In this document: in pieces, positions 41,951 through 51,513 of the stretch
How the letters are laid out: each line of letters starts with the position of its first letter
Numbering within the stretch: the first letter of the stretch is position 1
NCBI RefSeq assembly: GCF_016905005.1
Contig: NZ_JADIKC010000006.1
Location: 124,001-188,000 of the forward strand
Length of the DNA stretch: 64,000 nt
Direction: 5' to 3'
DNA from: Dyella kyungheensis
GTDB taxonomy: Bacteria > Pseudomonadota > Gammaproteobacteria > Xanthomonadales > Rhodanobacteraceae
Notes under the pieces: generated by a model
Seen by the model: only the letters and a program-made list of their open reading frames with translations
The model's database searches: none
What the model was told of the DNA's origin: nothing
Position numbers and translations under genes: made by a program

Positions 41951-42570
41951 TCGCTGCGGGCACGCCAGACGAGAACGCAGCGGGCAACCCCGTAGGTGAT
42001 GCAGACGGCGGGGTACACCATCATCAGCGCCAATGAGCCGTTCAGCACGATCATCCGGGCCGCGCCGAGAAACCCCAGCGCGAGGCTTGCCACACACACC
42101 ACGGACACGCCGATGGCGAGCGCGACGAGGTGCTGCAGCCGCTGCATTTCATCGCTGGCCAGCACGTAGCAAATGGAACCCCAGATCACCCAGATGATCG
42201 GCACCACCGGCGACAGCACGGTCGCGGTCTTCAACCAGCCCGGCGGCATGCCTTGCTGCAGCGGCCACACGTAGAGCATGACCACTATGTATAGCAGCAT
42301 GGCCGGCATGAACTGGCGCACGTAGCGGCGGTCGGCGGGGCGGCTCCGCTCGCGCATCAGGATCCGGCCGCTATGCGCCAGCAGGGGCAGTCCGGCCGCG
42401 AACATCGCTAGGCCGAGCAGTCGAATGCCCTGGCTGCCCTTGAACATCAGCCAGAAACCGGCAAACAGCCATAGATAGAGCAAGGCGACCGCCAGCCAGC
42501 GCGCCCAGGCGGGCCAGCCGGCGATAGGCACCCTGCGGCTAGCGGCTTCCCACCATCCCGATGCGCTCAC
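41947..42570 (-). CDS. Multi-helix membrane protein paired with the XRE regulator
   Basis: 207 aa, five or six membrane segments (about 26-45, 49-66, 87-103, 115-135, 148-170, 178-198). No domain is recognised with certainty, but small XRE regulators are commonly encoded next to four- to six-helix proteins of this kind. ICYVLASDEMQRLQHLVALAIG is a segment typical of them. It is the first gene of the operon, 42 bases downstream of the palindromic operator. It may sense a signal for the regulator; that is inference. Confidence 0.75.
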   Translation of the reverse strand: MSASGWWEAASRRVPIAGWPAWARWLAVALLYLWLFAGFWLMFKGSQGIRLLGLAMFAAGLPLLAHSGRILMRERSRPADRRYVRQFMPAMLLYIVVMLYVWPLQQGMPPGWLKTATVLSPVVPIIWVIWGSICYVLASDEMQRLQHLVALAIGVSVVCVASLALGFLGAARMIVLNGSLALMMVYPAVCITYGVARCVLVWRARSE

Positions 42571-42611
42571 GCTGCACCGTCCTTCGCTGCCACGCGCTCC
42601 ATGCCCGACCC

Positions 42612-42633
42612 CATGTCAAGTTGACTTGACATG
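42612..42633 (-). promoter_or_regulatory. Palindromic operator of the XRE operon
   Basis: CATGTCAAG (42612-42620) and CTTGACATG (42625-42633) are perfect inverted 9-base arms around TTGA. A third CATGTCAAG half site occurs at 42655-42663. The palindrome abuts the predicted -10, so a bound repressor would block transcription. Confidence 0.65.
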
Positions 42634-42662
42634 AGGCTAGGCCTGTCGCCGGAACATGTCAA
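42634..42662 (-). promoter_or_regulatory. Promoter of the XRE-hydrolase-ABC operon
   Basis: On the minus strand a perfect TTGACA (42662-42657) and TAGCCT (42639-42634) are separated by 17 bases. The -35 lies inside the extra CATGTCAAG half site and the -10 is followed directly by the operator palindrome. Confidence 0.5.
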
Positions 42663-42885
42663 GCACGCTTTACATCCTAAAGGCCATATCGGCCGGATCC
42701 GGCAAAAACTTGAGCGCCCAATCGACAAAAATGTGACCCAATTTGCACATTGAGCTGCCCACAGCGTCCGTTGTGACACAGCTCGACTTACAAAAATCGT
42801 CACTTGCATTTAACAACTACCTCTCACTTTCTTCAGCTGGCGGGGTTTCCAGCGTCTCGTCGTGCTTGGCACGGGGGTTGCTTTA

Positions 42886-42965
42886 CCGGCCGTAAGCGAA
42901 CTGGCAGACGACCTCCCGGGGTCGGGCCGGAAGCCTAAGAAAGCGCAATCGGGGGGCACCTGCCC
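42886..42965 (+). other. Structured 5' leader ahead of the major pilin gene
   Basis: CCGGCC (42886-42891) can pair with GGCCGG (42925-42930), enclosing a smaller stem CGACC/GGTCG (42909-42913 with 42920-42924). GGGC-ACCT-GCCC (42954-42965) forms a further small hairpin. No known riboswitch class is recognised. Confidence 0.4.
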
Positions 42966-43023
42966 AAGGTCCGGAAGCGCGTCCAACACGATGTATCCCA
43001 CCAAACGTTCAAAGGACATGGGT

Positions 43024-43581
43024 ATGAAGAAGCTTCTCCTCTCCGCCGTGCTCGCCGCCTCCTTCGTGGCAATCTCGGCCAACGCCGCCACCACCAGCAA
43101 CGGCACCATCACCATCAACGGCAAGGTCGTTTCCTCGACCTGTAACGTGGCCGTCAACGGTTCGCAGAACGCGACGATCACCCTGCCGACCTACGACACC
43201 AACACCCTGCTCTCGGGCGTGTCGGCTGGCTGGACCCCGGTCACCATGTCGCTGACGGGTTGCACGGCCGTCACCGGCCAGACCCAGGTGTTCCCGTACT
43301 TCACGGGCACCAGCATCGACACCACCAGCGGCTACCTGAAGAACGCCACGGGCGCCGGCAACAGCAACGTGGAAGTGGCCTTCTCGACCACGCAGTCGAT
43401 CGCCGGCGCGCTGTCGCTGCAGAACGCTTCCGGCGCCCAGGGCGCTGGCACCGCCCTGCTGCCGACCACGGGCACCAACAACCCGTCGTTCACCTACTAC
43501 GCCGGCTACATCGCCTTCGGCGCCAACGCCACCGCCGGTGCCGTGAACACGAACGTCCAGTACGCGCTGAACTACCAGTAA
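43024..43581 (+). CDS. Major fimbrial subunit (type 1-like pilin)
   Basis: 185 aa from ATG 43024, chosen because AAAGGA stands at the right distance; an ATG two codons earlier is too close to it. Signal peptide 1-23 (LLLSAVLAASFVAISANA). The pilin pattern is present: donor strand TSNGTITINGKVVSS, disulphide cysteines (STCNV, about 39, and LTGCTA, about 79), and a C-terminal beta strand ending YALNYQ with the penultimate-type aromatic residue. Subunits are folded by the chaperone and polymerised through the usher. It is first of the operon. Confidence 0.9.
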   Translation: MKKLLLSAVLAASFVAISANAATTSNGTITINGKVVSSTCNVAVNGSQNATITLPTYDTNTLLSGVSAGWTPVTMSLTGCTAVTGQTQVFPYFTGTSIDTTSGYLKNATGAGNSNVEVAFSTTQSIAGALSLQNASGAQGAGTALLPTTGTNNPSFTYYAGYIAFGANATAGAVNTNVQYALNYQ

Positions 43582-43595
43582 TCGCTGCAAACCCG

Positions 43596-43626
43596 GTGCT
43601 GCGGCGGGCTCCCGCCGCAGCACTTT
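43596..43626 (+). terminator. Strong hairpin between pilin and chaperone genes
   Basis: GTGCTGCGGCGGG (43596-43608) and CCCGCCGCAGCAC (43611-43623) are perfectly complementary and are followed by only TTT. Such an element could partly stop transcription or protect the pilin mRNA end, so that pilin is made in excess over chaperone and usher. Confidence 0.7.
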
Positions 43627-43653
43627 CCCTGTTTCGCCTCTGAGGTCTCCCCC

Positions 43654-44397
43654 ATGAAGTTTCCAAACCGCGCCCTTTCCGCGGCGCTGCTGGCCTTCGT
43701 TTGCACGGTTTCCATGACGGCTGCACACGCCAACGTCATCGTTGCCGGCACCCGGGTGATCTTTCCTGCCGCCGATGGCGAAGTCACGGTTCGCCTGACC
43801 AACCAGAATTCCACGCCTGCCCTGGTCGAAAGCTGGGTCGACAACGGCGATCCCATGTCCACGCCGGACAAGGTGAAGACGCCGTTCCTGATCACCCCGC
43901 CGCTGTTCCGCATGGAGCCGAACCGCGACCAGAGCCTGCGCATCCTTTTCACGCACAGCGACCAGCCGCTGCCGACCGATCGCGAGTCGGTGTTCTGGCT
44001 CAACGTGCTCGAAGTGCCGCCCAAGCCCTCCAGCCTGGTGACGCAGAACGCGAACACGCTGCAGATGGCGATCCGCTCGCGCCTGAAGCTGTTCTACCGC
44101 CCGACCGGCCTGGCCGGCGATCCGGTCAAGGCACCGGGCGAACTGACCTTCAAGGCCAGCGGTGCCGCCATCGTGGTGCACAACCCCACGCCGTACTACG
44201 TGACCATCACCGACATCCGCGTGACCGTGGGTGGCGTGGCGCATAAGGTCGACGCCGGCATGGTCGCGCCGATGTCCGACCTCAGCCTGCCCGTGTCCGA
44301 CATCAAGCAGGCGCCGACCGCTGGCAGCGCGATCGACTATCACTGCCTCAATGACTACGGCTCCGACGTGACCTTCAAGGGCTCGGTCGCCGCATGA
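43654..44397 (+). CDS. Periplasmic pilus assembly chaperone (PapD/FimC family)
   Basis: 247 aa, signal peptide 1-26. Mature start NVIVAGTRVIFPAADGEVTVRLTN is the first Ig-like domain with the G1/F1-type strands. The family motif (RESVFWLNVLEVPP, about 111-124) and the conserved Arg of the cleft near the N-terminus (GTRVIFP) are present. The MAIRSRLKLFYRP segment precedes the second domain. A short F1-G1 loop makes it an FGS chaperone. The stop overlaps the usher start. Confidence 0.95.
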   Translation: MKFPNRALSAALLAFVCTVSMTAAHANVIVAGTRVIFPAADGEVTVRLTNQNSTPALVESWVDNGDPMSTPDKVKTPFLITPPLFRMEPNRDQSLRILFTHSDQPLPTDRESVFWLNVLEVPPKPSSLVTQNANTLQMAIRSRLKLFYRPTGLAGDPVKAPGELTFKASGAAIVVHNPTPYYVTITDIRVTVGGVAHKVDAGMVAPMSDLSLPVSDIKQAPTAGSAIDYHCLNDYGSDVTFKGSVAA

Positions 44398-47201
44398 AGC
44401 ACCCGCACGCCAACGCCCAGCGACGCACGTCCTGGCCGGTGGCGTGCCATCGTGCGTTCCTGAGCGCGGCCATTGCGGCCACGCTGGCGGGCGCTACGTT
44501 TTCCGCCTATGCGTTGCCCGCCTCCGGTGCCGATCCGTCGGCCAGCCCGGGCGGCGCCGATCCGGGCAGCAGCGGCGGCTATGCCGACTTCGACCGCAGC
44601 ATGCTGTCGGGCGCCGGCCAGAACACCACCGACCTGTCGCGCTTCGAGCACGGCAACCCGGTGCTGCCGGGCGAGTACAACAGCGACGTCTATCTCAATG
44701 GCGTGTGGGTGGGCCGCCGTGCCGTGCGCTTCGTGGCGCCGTCGGCGAACGCCAATGCACTGCCCTGCCTCGATCGCAAGATGCTCGACCAGTTCGGCCT
44801 GCATCCGAAGATGGCCGACGACGTGGCCAAACGTATGGACGATCCGTCGGCCTGCGTCTCCATCGGCGAGTTGATCCCCGATGCGAAGATGACCTTCGAC
44901 ATGACCCAGCTGCGCCTGGACGTGAGCGTGCCGCAGGCCTATTTGGGCCTGATGCCGCGCGGCTACGTGTCGCCGGAATACTGGGATGCCGGCGTACCGG
45001 CCGGCCTGCTGAACTACAACTTCAACAGCTTCCACAGCAGCAGCCAGGGCACCAGCCAGACCAGCTCGTACCTGGGTGTGAACACCGGCGTGAACATCGG
45101 CCTGTGGCATCTGCGCGAGCAGGGCACCATGACCTGGACGTCCGCTTCGTCCAACAGCCCGTCGCGCAGCCACTGGCAGAACATCCAGACCTACCTGCAG
45201 CGCGACCTGCCGTCGCTGCGCTCGGTGCTGACCGTCGGCGACAGCTACACCGACGGCACCGTGTTCGACAGCTTCGGCATCCGCGGCGTGCAACTGGCCA
45301 CCGACGACCGCATGCTGCCGCAGTCGATGCAGGGCTATGCGCCGATGATCCGCGGCATCGCCAACACCAACGCGCTGGTGAGCGTGCGCCAGAACGGCGT
45401 GCAGATTTACCAGACCACGGTGGCGCCGGGTCCGTTCGTGATCAACGACCTGTATCCGACCGGCTTCGGCGGCAACCTCGATGTGACGGTGACCGAAGCG
45501 GACGGCCACAGCACCGTGTTCGTGGTGCCTTACGCCTCGGTGGCGCAGTTGCTGCGCCCCGGCATCACCCGTTACGACGTCTCGATCGGCCAGCTGCGCG
45601 TGGCCTCCATCAAGGATCAGCCGGGCGTGGCGCAGGCCACGGTGCAGCACGGCTTCAACAACCTGCTCACCGGCTACGCCGGCATCGTCGGTTCCCAGGG
45701 TTATGGCGCAGCGCTGATAGGCGCCGCCATCGACACGCACTACGGCGCGCTGGCACTGGACGTCACCCAGGCGCAGGCGCACATCCCCGGCTATTCGACC
45801 CAGTCGGGCCAGAGCGTGCGCATCACCTATAGCAAGGTGATCCCGTCCACGCAGACCAACTTCTCAGTGGCCGCCTATCGCTATTCCACCGGCGGCTACC
45901 TGAGCCTCACCGATGCCGAACAGGCGCGCGACTATGCCCGCCACGGCCTCGACGCGTTCGGCACCACGCTGACGCCGACGGTCAACACCATCGACGGCGT
46001 GCCGGTCTCGAGCGTGCTCACGCCCGCGCAGCAGGCAGCACTGAGTGGCTCGACGTTCAACGCCGGTTCGTTGCTCACGATCACCGGCGTGCAGCGCCAG
46101 CGCAGCAGTTTCACGCTGTCGATGAGCCAGCCGCTGGGCGATAACGGCGGCTCGATCTATGCCAATGCCTCGGTGCGCGACTACTGGAACCGCAGCAACA
46201 CCGACACGCAGTTCCAGCTCGGTTACAGCAACCATATCCGTCGCCTGAGCTACAACGTCTCGGCGCAACGCTCGGTGGATGCCACCGGCCGTTACGACAA
46301 CCAGGTCTTCGTCAACTTCACCTTGCCGCTGGGCAGCACGACGCATGCGCCGACGATGACGCTGAACCTCTCGCACGACGAGCAGACCGGTTCGCAGGAA
46401 CAGGCGATGGTGAACGGCACGCTGGGTGCGGACAACCAGTTCAACTACGGCGCCACCGCCTCGCACAGCTCCGGCGGCGACACCGGCAGCAACAGCAGCA
46501 CCGCGGGTTCGCTCAGCGCCGGCTACCGTAGCCCGTTCGCGGTGTTTAACGCCACCTACGGCAAGGGCAGCGGTTATTCGCAGGCCTCGCTGGGCGTGAG
46601 CGGTTCGGTGGTGGCGCATCCGGGTGGCATCACCTTCGGCCAGCCGATCAGCGACACCGTAGGCATCGTCTACGTGCCGGGTGCCGCCGGTGCGCGCGTC
46701 AACAGCAGCGGCGGCGTGAAGATCGATCGCTTCGGCTACGCCATCGTGCCGTACCTGACGCCGTACGCGCTCAATTCCGTGCAGGTCGACCCCAAGGGTC
46801 TGCCGATGGACGTGCAGCTCGACGCCACCAGCGCCCAGGTGGCTCCGTATGCCGGCGCGGTGGTGATGATGAAGTTCAAGACGCAGAACGGGCGCACCGT
46901 GCTCATTCGTTCGCAGCTGGACAATGGCGACGCGCTGCCGTTCGGTGCCGAAGTGTTCAACGAGAAGAATGTCGTGCTCGGCGTGGTCGGTCAGGCCAGC
47001 CAGATCCTGGTGCGCGGCGTCGATCCGACCGGCAAGCTCAGCGTGCGCTGGCACGATGACGACGGCGAGGCACAATCGTGCTCGTTCTACTACGAGCTGC
47101 CGCCGCCGTCGAAGGACAAGTCGGCCAAGGCGCTTCAGCAGATCACGGCGACCTGCACGCGCAGCAACGCCGTCGCACAGGCAACAAGGAGTGGCTCATG
47201 A
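44394..47201 (+). CDS. Fimbrial outer-membrane usher (FimD/PapC family)
   Basis: 935 aa, coupled by ATGA overlap to the chaperone. An N-terminal signal region (about 1-40), the usher N-domain (FEHGNPVLPGEYNSDVYLNGVWVG, about 84-107), and the plug and barrel (SVRQNGVQIYQTTVAPGPFVINDLYPTGFGGNLDVTVTEADG, about 335-375) are intact. The C-terminal domains end with LPFGAEVFNEKNVVLGVVGQASQILVRG. It forms the 24-strand pore for pilus secretion. Length is a little over average because of the long leader. Confidence 0.96.
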   Translation: MKHPHANAQRRTSWPVACHRAFLSAAIAATLAGATFSAYALPASGADPSASPGGADPGSSGGYADFDRSMLSGAGQNTTDLSRFEHGNPVLPGEYNSDVYLNGVWVGRRAVRFVAPSANANALPCLDRKMLDQFGLHPKMADDVAKRMDDPSACVSIGELIPDAKMTFDMTQLRLDVSVPQAYLGLMPRGYVSPEYWDAGVPAGLLNYNFNSFHSSSQGTSQTSSYLGVNTGVNIGLWHLREQGTMTWTSASSNSPSRSHWQNIQTYLQRDLPSLRSVLTVGDSYTDGTVFDSFGIRGVQLATDDRMLPQSMQGYAPMIRGIANTNALVSVRQNGVQIYQTTVAPGPFVINDLYPTGFGGNLDVTVTEADGHSTVFVVPYASVAQLLRPGITRYDVSIGQLRVASIKDQPGVAQATVQHGFNNLLTGYAGIVGSQGYGAALIGAAIDTHYGALALDVTQAQAHIPGYSTQSGQSVRITYSKVIPSTQTNFSVAAYRYSTGGYLSLTDAEQARDYARHGLDAFGTTLTPTVNTIDGVPVSSVLTPAQQAALSGSTFNAGSLLTITGVQRQRSSFTLSMSQPLGDNGGSIYANASVRDYWNRSNTDTQFQLGYSNHIRRLSYNVSAQRSVDATGRYDNQVFVNFTLPLGSTTHAPTMTLNLSHDEQTGSQEQAMVNGTLGADNQFNYGATASHSSGGDTGSNSSTAGSLSAGYRSPFAVFNATYGKGSGYSQASLGVSGSVVAHPGGITFGQPISDTVGIVYVPGAAGARVNSSGGVKIDRFGYAIVPYLTPYALNSVQVDPKGLPMDVQLDATSAQVAPYAGAVVMMKFKTQNGRTVLIRSQLDNGDALPFGAEVFNEKNVVLGVVGQASQILVRGVDPTGKLSVRWHDDDGEAQSCSFYYELPPPSKDKSAKALQQITATCTRSNAVAQATRSGS

Positions 47202-48310
47202 AGGTTGGCTCGGCTTTGCGCAAGCGCCATGCGCAGCTTTTCGGACTGCTGATGCTGCTGCTCATGGCGACCGGCTGGGCGCCAGCGGCACAGGCTGCGG
47301 CGAACTGCCAGGCCACTTCGGCCACGCTCAGCATGCCTGCCACCGTCGTCGTTCAGCCCGATGAGGGCTTAGGTCCGATTGACGGCGCGACGGGCACGGC
47401 CACGATCATCTTCAACTGCTCGGGGCTGCCCGCGTCCAAAGCCGCCAACGACTACACCGCGACCATCCAGGCCGGTCAGACCCTGGCCCCGCTGGACAAC
47501 AGCAACAACACCAGCGGCCCCGGCATCACCTTCGCCACCAACTTGAACGGCTGGGCCGTACTGGTCACGGCGACGCCGGTCCAGGCCACCAGCAAGTCCT
47601 GTCTTGCCTGTGGCCCCACCAGCACGGCGGGCTATGTGCCTGGCGCGGTCACGGCGCCTTCGAGCGCGGCCGTGGGCTCGTTCTCCGGCACGGTCACTGC
47701 CAGTTACACCGCCCAGCTCATCAAGACGAAAACGACGGCCGGCACGGGCACCATCTCGCAGAACAACCTGATTCCCTACTGGTGGTACATCTCCGGCGGA
47801 AGCGTCAACTCGACCAGCCAGAGCCTCGGTGCGAACCTGGTCCTGCCCGCCATCATCATCACCAACCCGACGTGCACGGTGACGGGCGGCAACAACCAGA
47901 CGGTAACCTTGCCGACGGTCGATACGTCGCAGCTGTCTGCGTCGGGCAAAACCGCAGGCGTGACGCCTTTCAACATCGAGATCACCGGTTGCCCCAACGG
48001 CTTCACCGTGGCGTCCAACATCTTCAGCGGCGGCACCGTCAGCAACACGACCGGCAATCTCACCAACACCACCACGGGCAATGGCGGCGCCAAGAACGTG
48101 CAGGTGCAGCTGCTCAACGGTCCAGGCAGCAGCCTCTCGGGCGCCCTCAATCTCAGCAAGACATCGTCGGCCGCAGCGCAGAATTCGGGTACGTTCAATG
48201 TCGTCAACAATGCCGTGACGTTGAACTATTATGCGCAGTACTACGCGACGGCAGCGGCCACGGCGGGCGTCGTCAACGCGACCATCAAATACACGATCAC
48301 CTACCAGTAA
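47198..48310 (+). CDS. Two-domain fimbrial tip adhesin
   Basis: 370 aa from ATG 47198, with AAGGAG in front and a 4-base overlap with the usher. Signal peptide about 1-34. The N-terminal receptor-binding-like domain (about 35-225, with cysteine pairs NCQAT, FNCSG and SCLACGP) is joined to a C-terminal pilin domain (PTCTVTGGNNQTVTLPTVDTSQLSA ... ITGCPNG) ending IKYTITYQ. The pilin domain resembles the major subunit's. This is the FimH-like plan; the ligand is unknown. Confidence 0.88.
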   Translation: MKVGSALRKRHAQLFGLLMLLLMATGWAPAAQAAANCQATSATLSMPATVVVQPDEGLGPIDGATGTATIIFNCSGLPASKAANDYTATIQAGQTLAPLDNSNNTSGPGITFATNLNGWAVLVTATPVQATSKSCLACGPTSTAGYVPGAVTAPSSAAVGSFSGTVTASYTAQLIKTKTTAGTGTISQNNLIPYWWYISGGSVNSTSQSLGANLVLPAIIITNPTCTVTGGNNQTVTLPTVDTSQLSASGKTAGVTPFNIEITGCPNGFTVASNIFSGGTVSNTTGNLTNTTTGNGGAKNVQVQLLNGPGSSLSGALNLSKTSSAAAQNSGTFNVVNNAVTLNYYAQYYATAAATAGVVNATIKYTITYQ

Positions 48311-48314
48311 TCAT

Positions 48315-48650
48315 TCACTCGTAGGTGCGCGTGACGATCTGCGTCTGCTCGCTGCTGGCGTATCCGGCGAAGTATGCGAGCAGGCGATCATGGTTCACGG
48401 CTTCGCTCTCAAGTGAAGCCACATCCTGTCGATAACTGGAAGTAGGCAGCGACGCTTGTCCCGCCGGCATGGCGCAATGCTGATAACCGCGTTGCGGGAA
48501 AACTCCGGCCACGTCGGCCGTGTTGCAGGTGGGTACCACGATCGCACCCACGAACGTGATGGTGCCGGTCCCTGCCGCATGTGCCAACGGCACACCCAAT
48601 GACGCAGCGACAACGCAGCTCACCCAGGTCTTGCGAATCCAGCCCTTCAT
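48315..48650 (-). CDS. Small secreted protein with pilin-like N-terminus
   Basis: 111 aa from ATG 48650, with GGGAAGGGG in front. Signal peptide 1-25 (VSCVVAASLGVPLAHA). The mature start GTGTITFVGAIVVPTCNTADV looks like the first strand and first cysteine of a type 1 pilin, and a second cysteine (QHCAMPAG) follows 16 residues later. The protein is about 60% of pilin length and ends TQIVTRTYE, with no clear pilin core. It converges on the adhesin gene, five bases apart. It may be a minor or regulatory subunit; function is unproven. Confidence 0.7.
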   Translation of the reverse strand: MKGWIRKTWVSCVVAASLGVPLAHAAGTGTITFVGAIVVPTCNTADVAGVFPQRGYQHCAMPAGQASLPTSSYRQDVASLESEAVNHDRLLAYFAGYASSEQTQIVTRTYE

Positions 48651-48909
48651 AAATGCCCCTTCCCGCACCCCCTTTTTGGGGATACCTGATGGGATCTATC
48701 GGCGTGGGCCCCTTGCGCTTGATATCGGAAACCCGCGCAGGTCTCCGCAACGTGAACTGCGTCACGTTTTTGACGGGTGTCGGGAAGCTGACCCGTGGAA
48801 CAGGGGCTGGGAGCCGGCGCAGGGCAACGCCGGGCTGATCCCGTTAGCGGCCGGTCTCAGCCGAACTTGAGCGCCTTGGTGGGCAACGGTTTAGCCACCG
48901 TTGCGCGAC

Positions 48910-49653
48910 TCAGCGTGAGGAAATGTATTTCTCGCGGCGGATGTGCATTACCGGCAGGCCGAAATCCTTCAGGGCGGCAAAAGCCGCATCGACCATGTTC
49001 GGATTGCCGCATAGGTAGGCGATGTCCCGCTCGGCGCTGGGCGCCAGCTCGGCCAGCACGTTCTGCACGTGGCCCGGGCGGTCGTCCGGACGCGGGACGT
49101 CACGCGGCTGGCGGCTCAGGCAACCGTGGAAGGTGAAGCCGGGGTTCGCCTGGGCAAAGGCCTCGAATTCCTCGCCGTACAGCAGCTCGGTTTCGTTGCG
49201 CGCGCCGTACAGCAGCACCACTTCGCGGCCCTGCTTCACCAGCTCGCCGATCTTGGGAAGCATGGCGCGATACGGGGTGACGCCCGTGCCGGTGGCCAGC
49301 AGCAGGTAGCGGCCGTTGCTGTCGCCCGGTTGCAGGCAGAAGCGGCCGTAGGGGCCGCTGGCGCTGATTTCGCCGCCGATCGGCAGCTCGCCCAGCAGCT
49401 TGGTGGCGGCGCCGCCTTCCACATAGCTCACGGCAATTTCGATGCGCTGCACCGGCGAGGAGCCGTCGCCCACCGTACCCACCGAATAGCTGCGCTTGGT
49501 GGCGGTGCCGTCGTCGTAATGGAAGTGGATCTGCAGGAACTGCCCCGGCGTGAAGGCCAGCGGCTGGCCGTCGGCCCGCTCGAAGGCCATGTGGCGGACA
49601 GTGGGCGCCAGCATGGTGCTGTCGACGAGTCGGAGCTGAAAATGATCGGCCAT
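48910..49653 (-). CDS. fpr: Ferredoxin-NADP reductase
   Basis: 247 aa from ATG 49653 (MADHFQLRLVD). FAD-binding RSYSVGT (about 59-65) and the NAD(P) site LLATGTGVTPYRAMLPKIGEL (about 112-132) are conserved, with YLCGNPNMVDAAFAAL and a short C-terminal segment (REKYISSR) that does not end in the aromatic residue of plant-type enzymes. It is a bacterial subclass FNR (Fpr-like), moving electrons between NADPH and ferredoxin or flavodoxin, often in oxidative stress. It is divergent from the ABC transporter genes. Confidence 0.9.
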   Translation of the reverse strand: MADHFQLRLVDSTMLAPTVRHMAFERADGQPLAFTPGQFLQIHFHYDDGTATKRSYSVGTVGDGSSPVQRIEIAVSYVEGGAATKLLGELPIGGEISASGPYGRFCLQPGDSNGRYLLLATGTGVTPYRAMLPKIGELVKQGREVVLLYGARNETELLYGEEFEAFAQANPGFTFHGCLSRQPRDVPRPDDRPGHVQNVLAELAPSAERDIAYLCGNPNMVDAAFAALKDFGLPVMHIRREKYISSR

Positions 49654-49674
49654 CGGTCTTCCGGGGGAACTTGA

Positions 49675-49734
49675 GAGATCGCCGCTCCCAGGGGAGTGGC
49701 GAGTGAGATCGTCGCTCCGTAGGGGAGCGCCGGG
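49675..49734. repeat. Two tandem 30-base hairpin repeats upstream of fpr and the ABC genes
   Basis: GAGATCGCCGCTCCCAGGGG (from 49675) and GAGATCGTCGCTCCGTAGGG (from 49705) are 30 bases apart. Each holds a short stem (GCCGCTCCC/GGGAGTGGC and CGCTCC/GGGAGCG). They lie just upstream of the -10 at 49745. Confidence 0.6.
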
Positions 49735-49744
49735 GCAAGCCACG

Positions 49745-49750
49745 TATAAT
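49745..49750 (+). promoter_or_regulatory. -10 element of the ABC transporter operon
   Basis: A perfect TATAAT 27 bases before the ATG. The expected -35 position reads GGGGAG, so activity may need an activator or an alternative contact. Confidence 0.45.
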
Positions 49751-49777
49751 AGAAGGCTGGCCCCTTCGGTGCAGCCC

Positions 49778-50727
<950 letters not shown>

Positions 50728-50731
<4 letters not shown>

Positions 50732-51501
50732 ACGGCACGGGCAACCTCGTTGCACTCAATACCATCGTCCGTCGCGAAATCATGCGCATCATGCGCATCT
50801 GGACGCAGACGCTGATTCCGCCCGCCATCACGATGACGCTGTACTTCGTCATCTTCGGCAAGCTGATCGGCAGCCGCATCGGCCAGATGCACGGCTTCAC
50901 CTATATGCAGTACATCGTGCCTGGCCTGGTCATGATGAGCATCATCACCAACAGCTACGGCAACATCTCCAGCTCGTTCTTCGGCGCCAAGTTCAGCCGC
51001 GCGGTGGAAGAAATGCTGGTGTCGCCGATGCCGAACTGGGTGATCCTGCTGGGTTACGTCACCGGCGCGGTGGCCCGCGGCCTGGTGGTCGGCGCGCTGG
51101 TGCTGCTGATCGCGCTGTTCTTCACCGACCTGCACGTGGCCCACCCGATCATCACCTTCCTCTCGGTGCTGCTGGGTGCCACGGTGTTTTCGCTGGCCGG
51201 CTTCGTCAACGCGGTGTTCGCCAAGAAGTTCGACGACATCGCGCTGGTGCCCACCTTCGTGCTCACCCCGCTCACCTATCTCGGCGGCGTGTTCTATTCG
51301 GTGGACCTGCTGGGCGAACCGTGGCGCAGCATCTCGATGGTCAACCCCATCCTGTACATGGTCAATGCGTTCCGCTTCGGCGTGCTCGGCGTCAGCGACG
51401 TGCAGATCGGCGTGGCGTTCGCGGTGATGCTGGTGTTCGTGGTGGGCCTGACGGCCGTCGCGCTGCACCTGCTCAAGCGCGGCATCGGCCTGCGTTCGTA
51501 A
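50728..51501 (+). CDS. ABC-2 transporter permease (YadH-like)
   Basis: 257 aa, six membrane helices. The N-terminal LNTIVRREIMRIMRIWTQTLIPPAITMTLYFVIFG and the conserved GGVFYSVDLLGEPWRSISMVNPILYMVNAFRFG (split by helix boundaries, about 197-229) match YadH/ABC-2 permeases. It follows its ATPase with a 4-base overlap. A REP pair separates it from rluF. Confidence 0.92.
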
Positions 51502-51513
51502 GAACGAAAACCC

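Larger units (their letters stand above)
42571..43023. other. Divergent regulatory region between the XRE operon and the fimbrial operon
   Basis: 453 bases without a gene and more AT-rich than the coding DNA. From left to right: operator palindrome (42612-42633), XRE-operon promoter (42634-42662), a perfect 12-base palindrome GCCGGATCCGGC (42692-42703), an AT-rich stretch with a partial CRP/Clp-like half site TGTGA (about 42772), and a structured leader (about 42886-42965) ahead of the pilin start. Confidence 0.6.

Noticed and set aside
42860-42965. c-di-GMP (GEMM) riboswitch before the pilin gene
   Set aside because: The conserved GEMM core bases are not present; only generic stems are seen.
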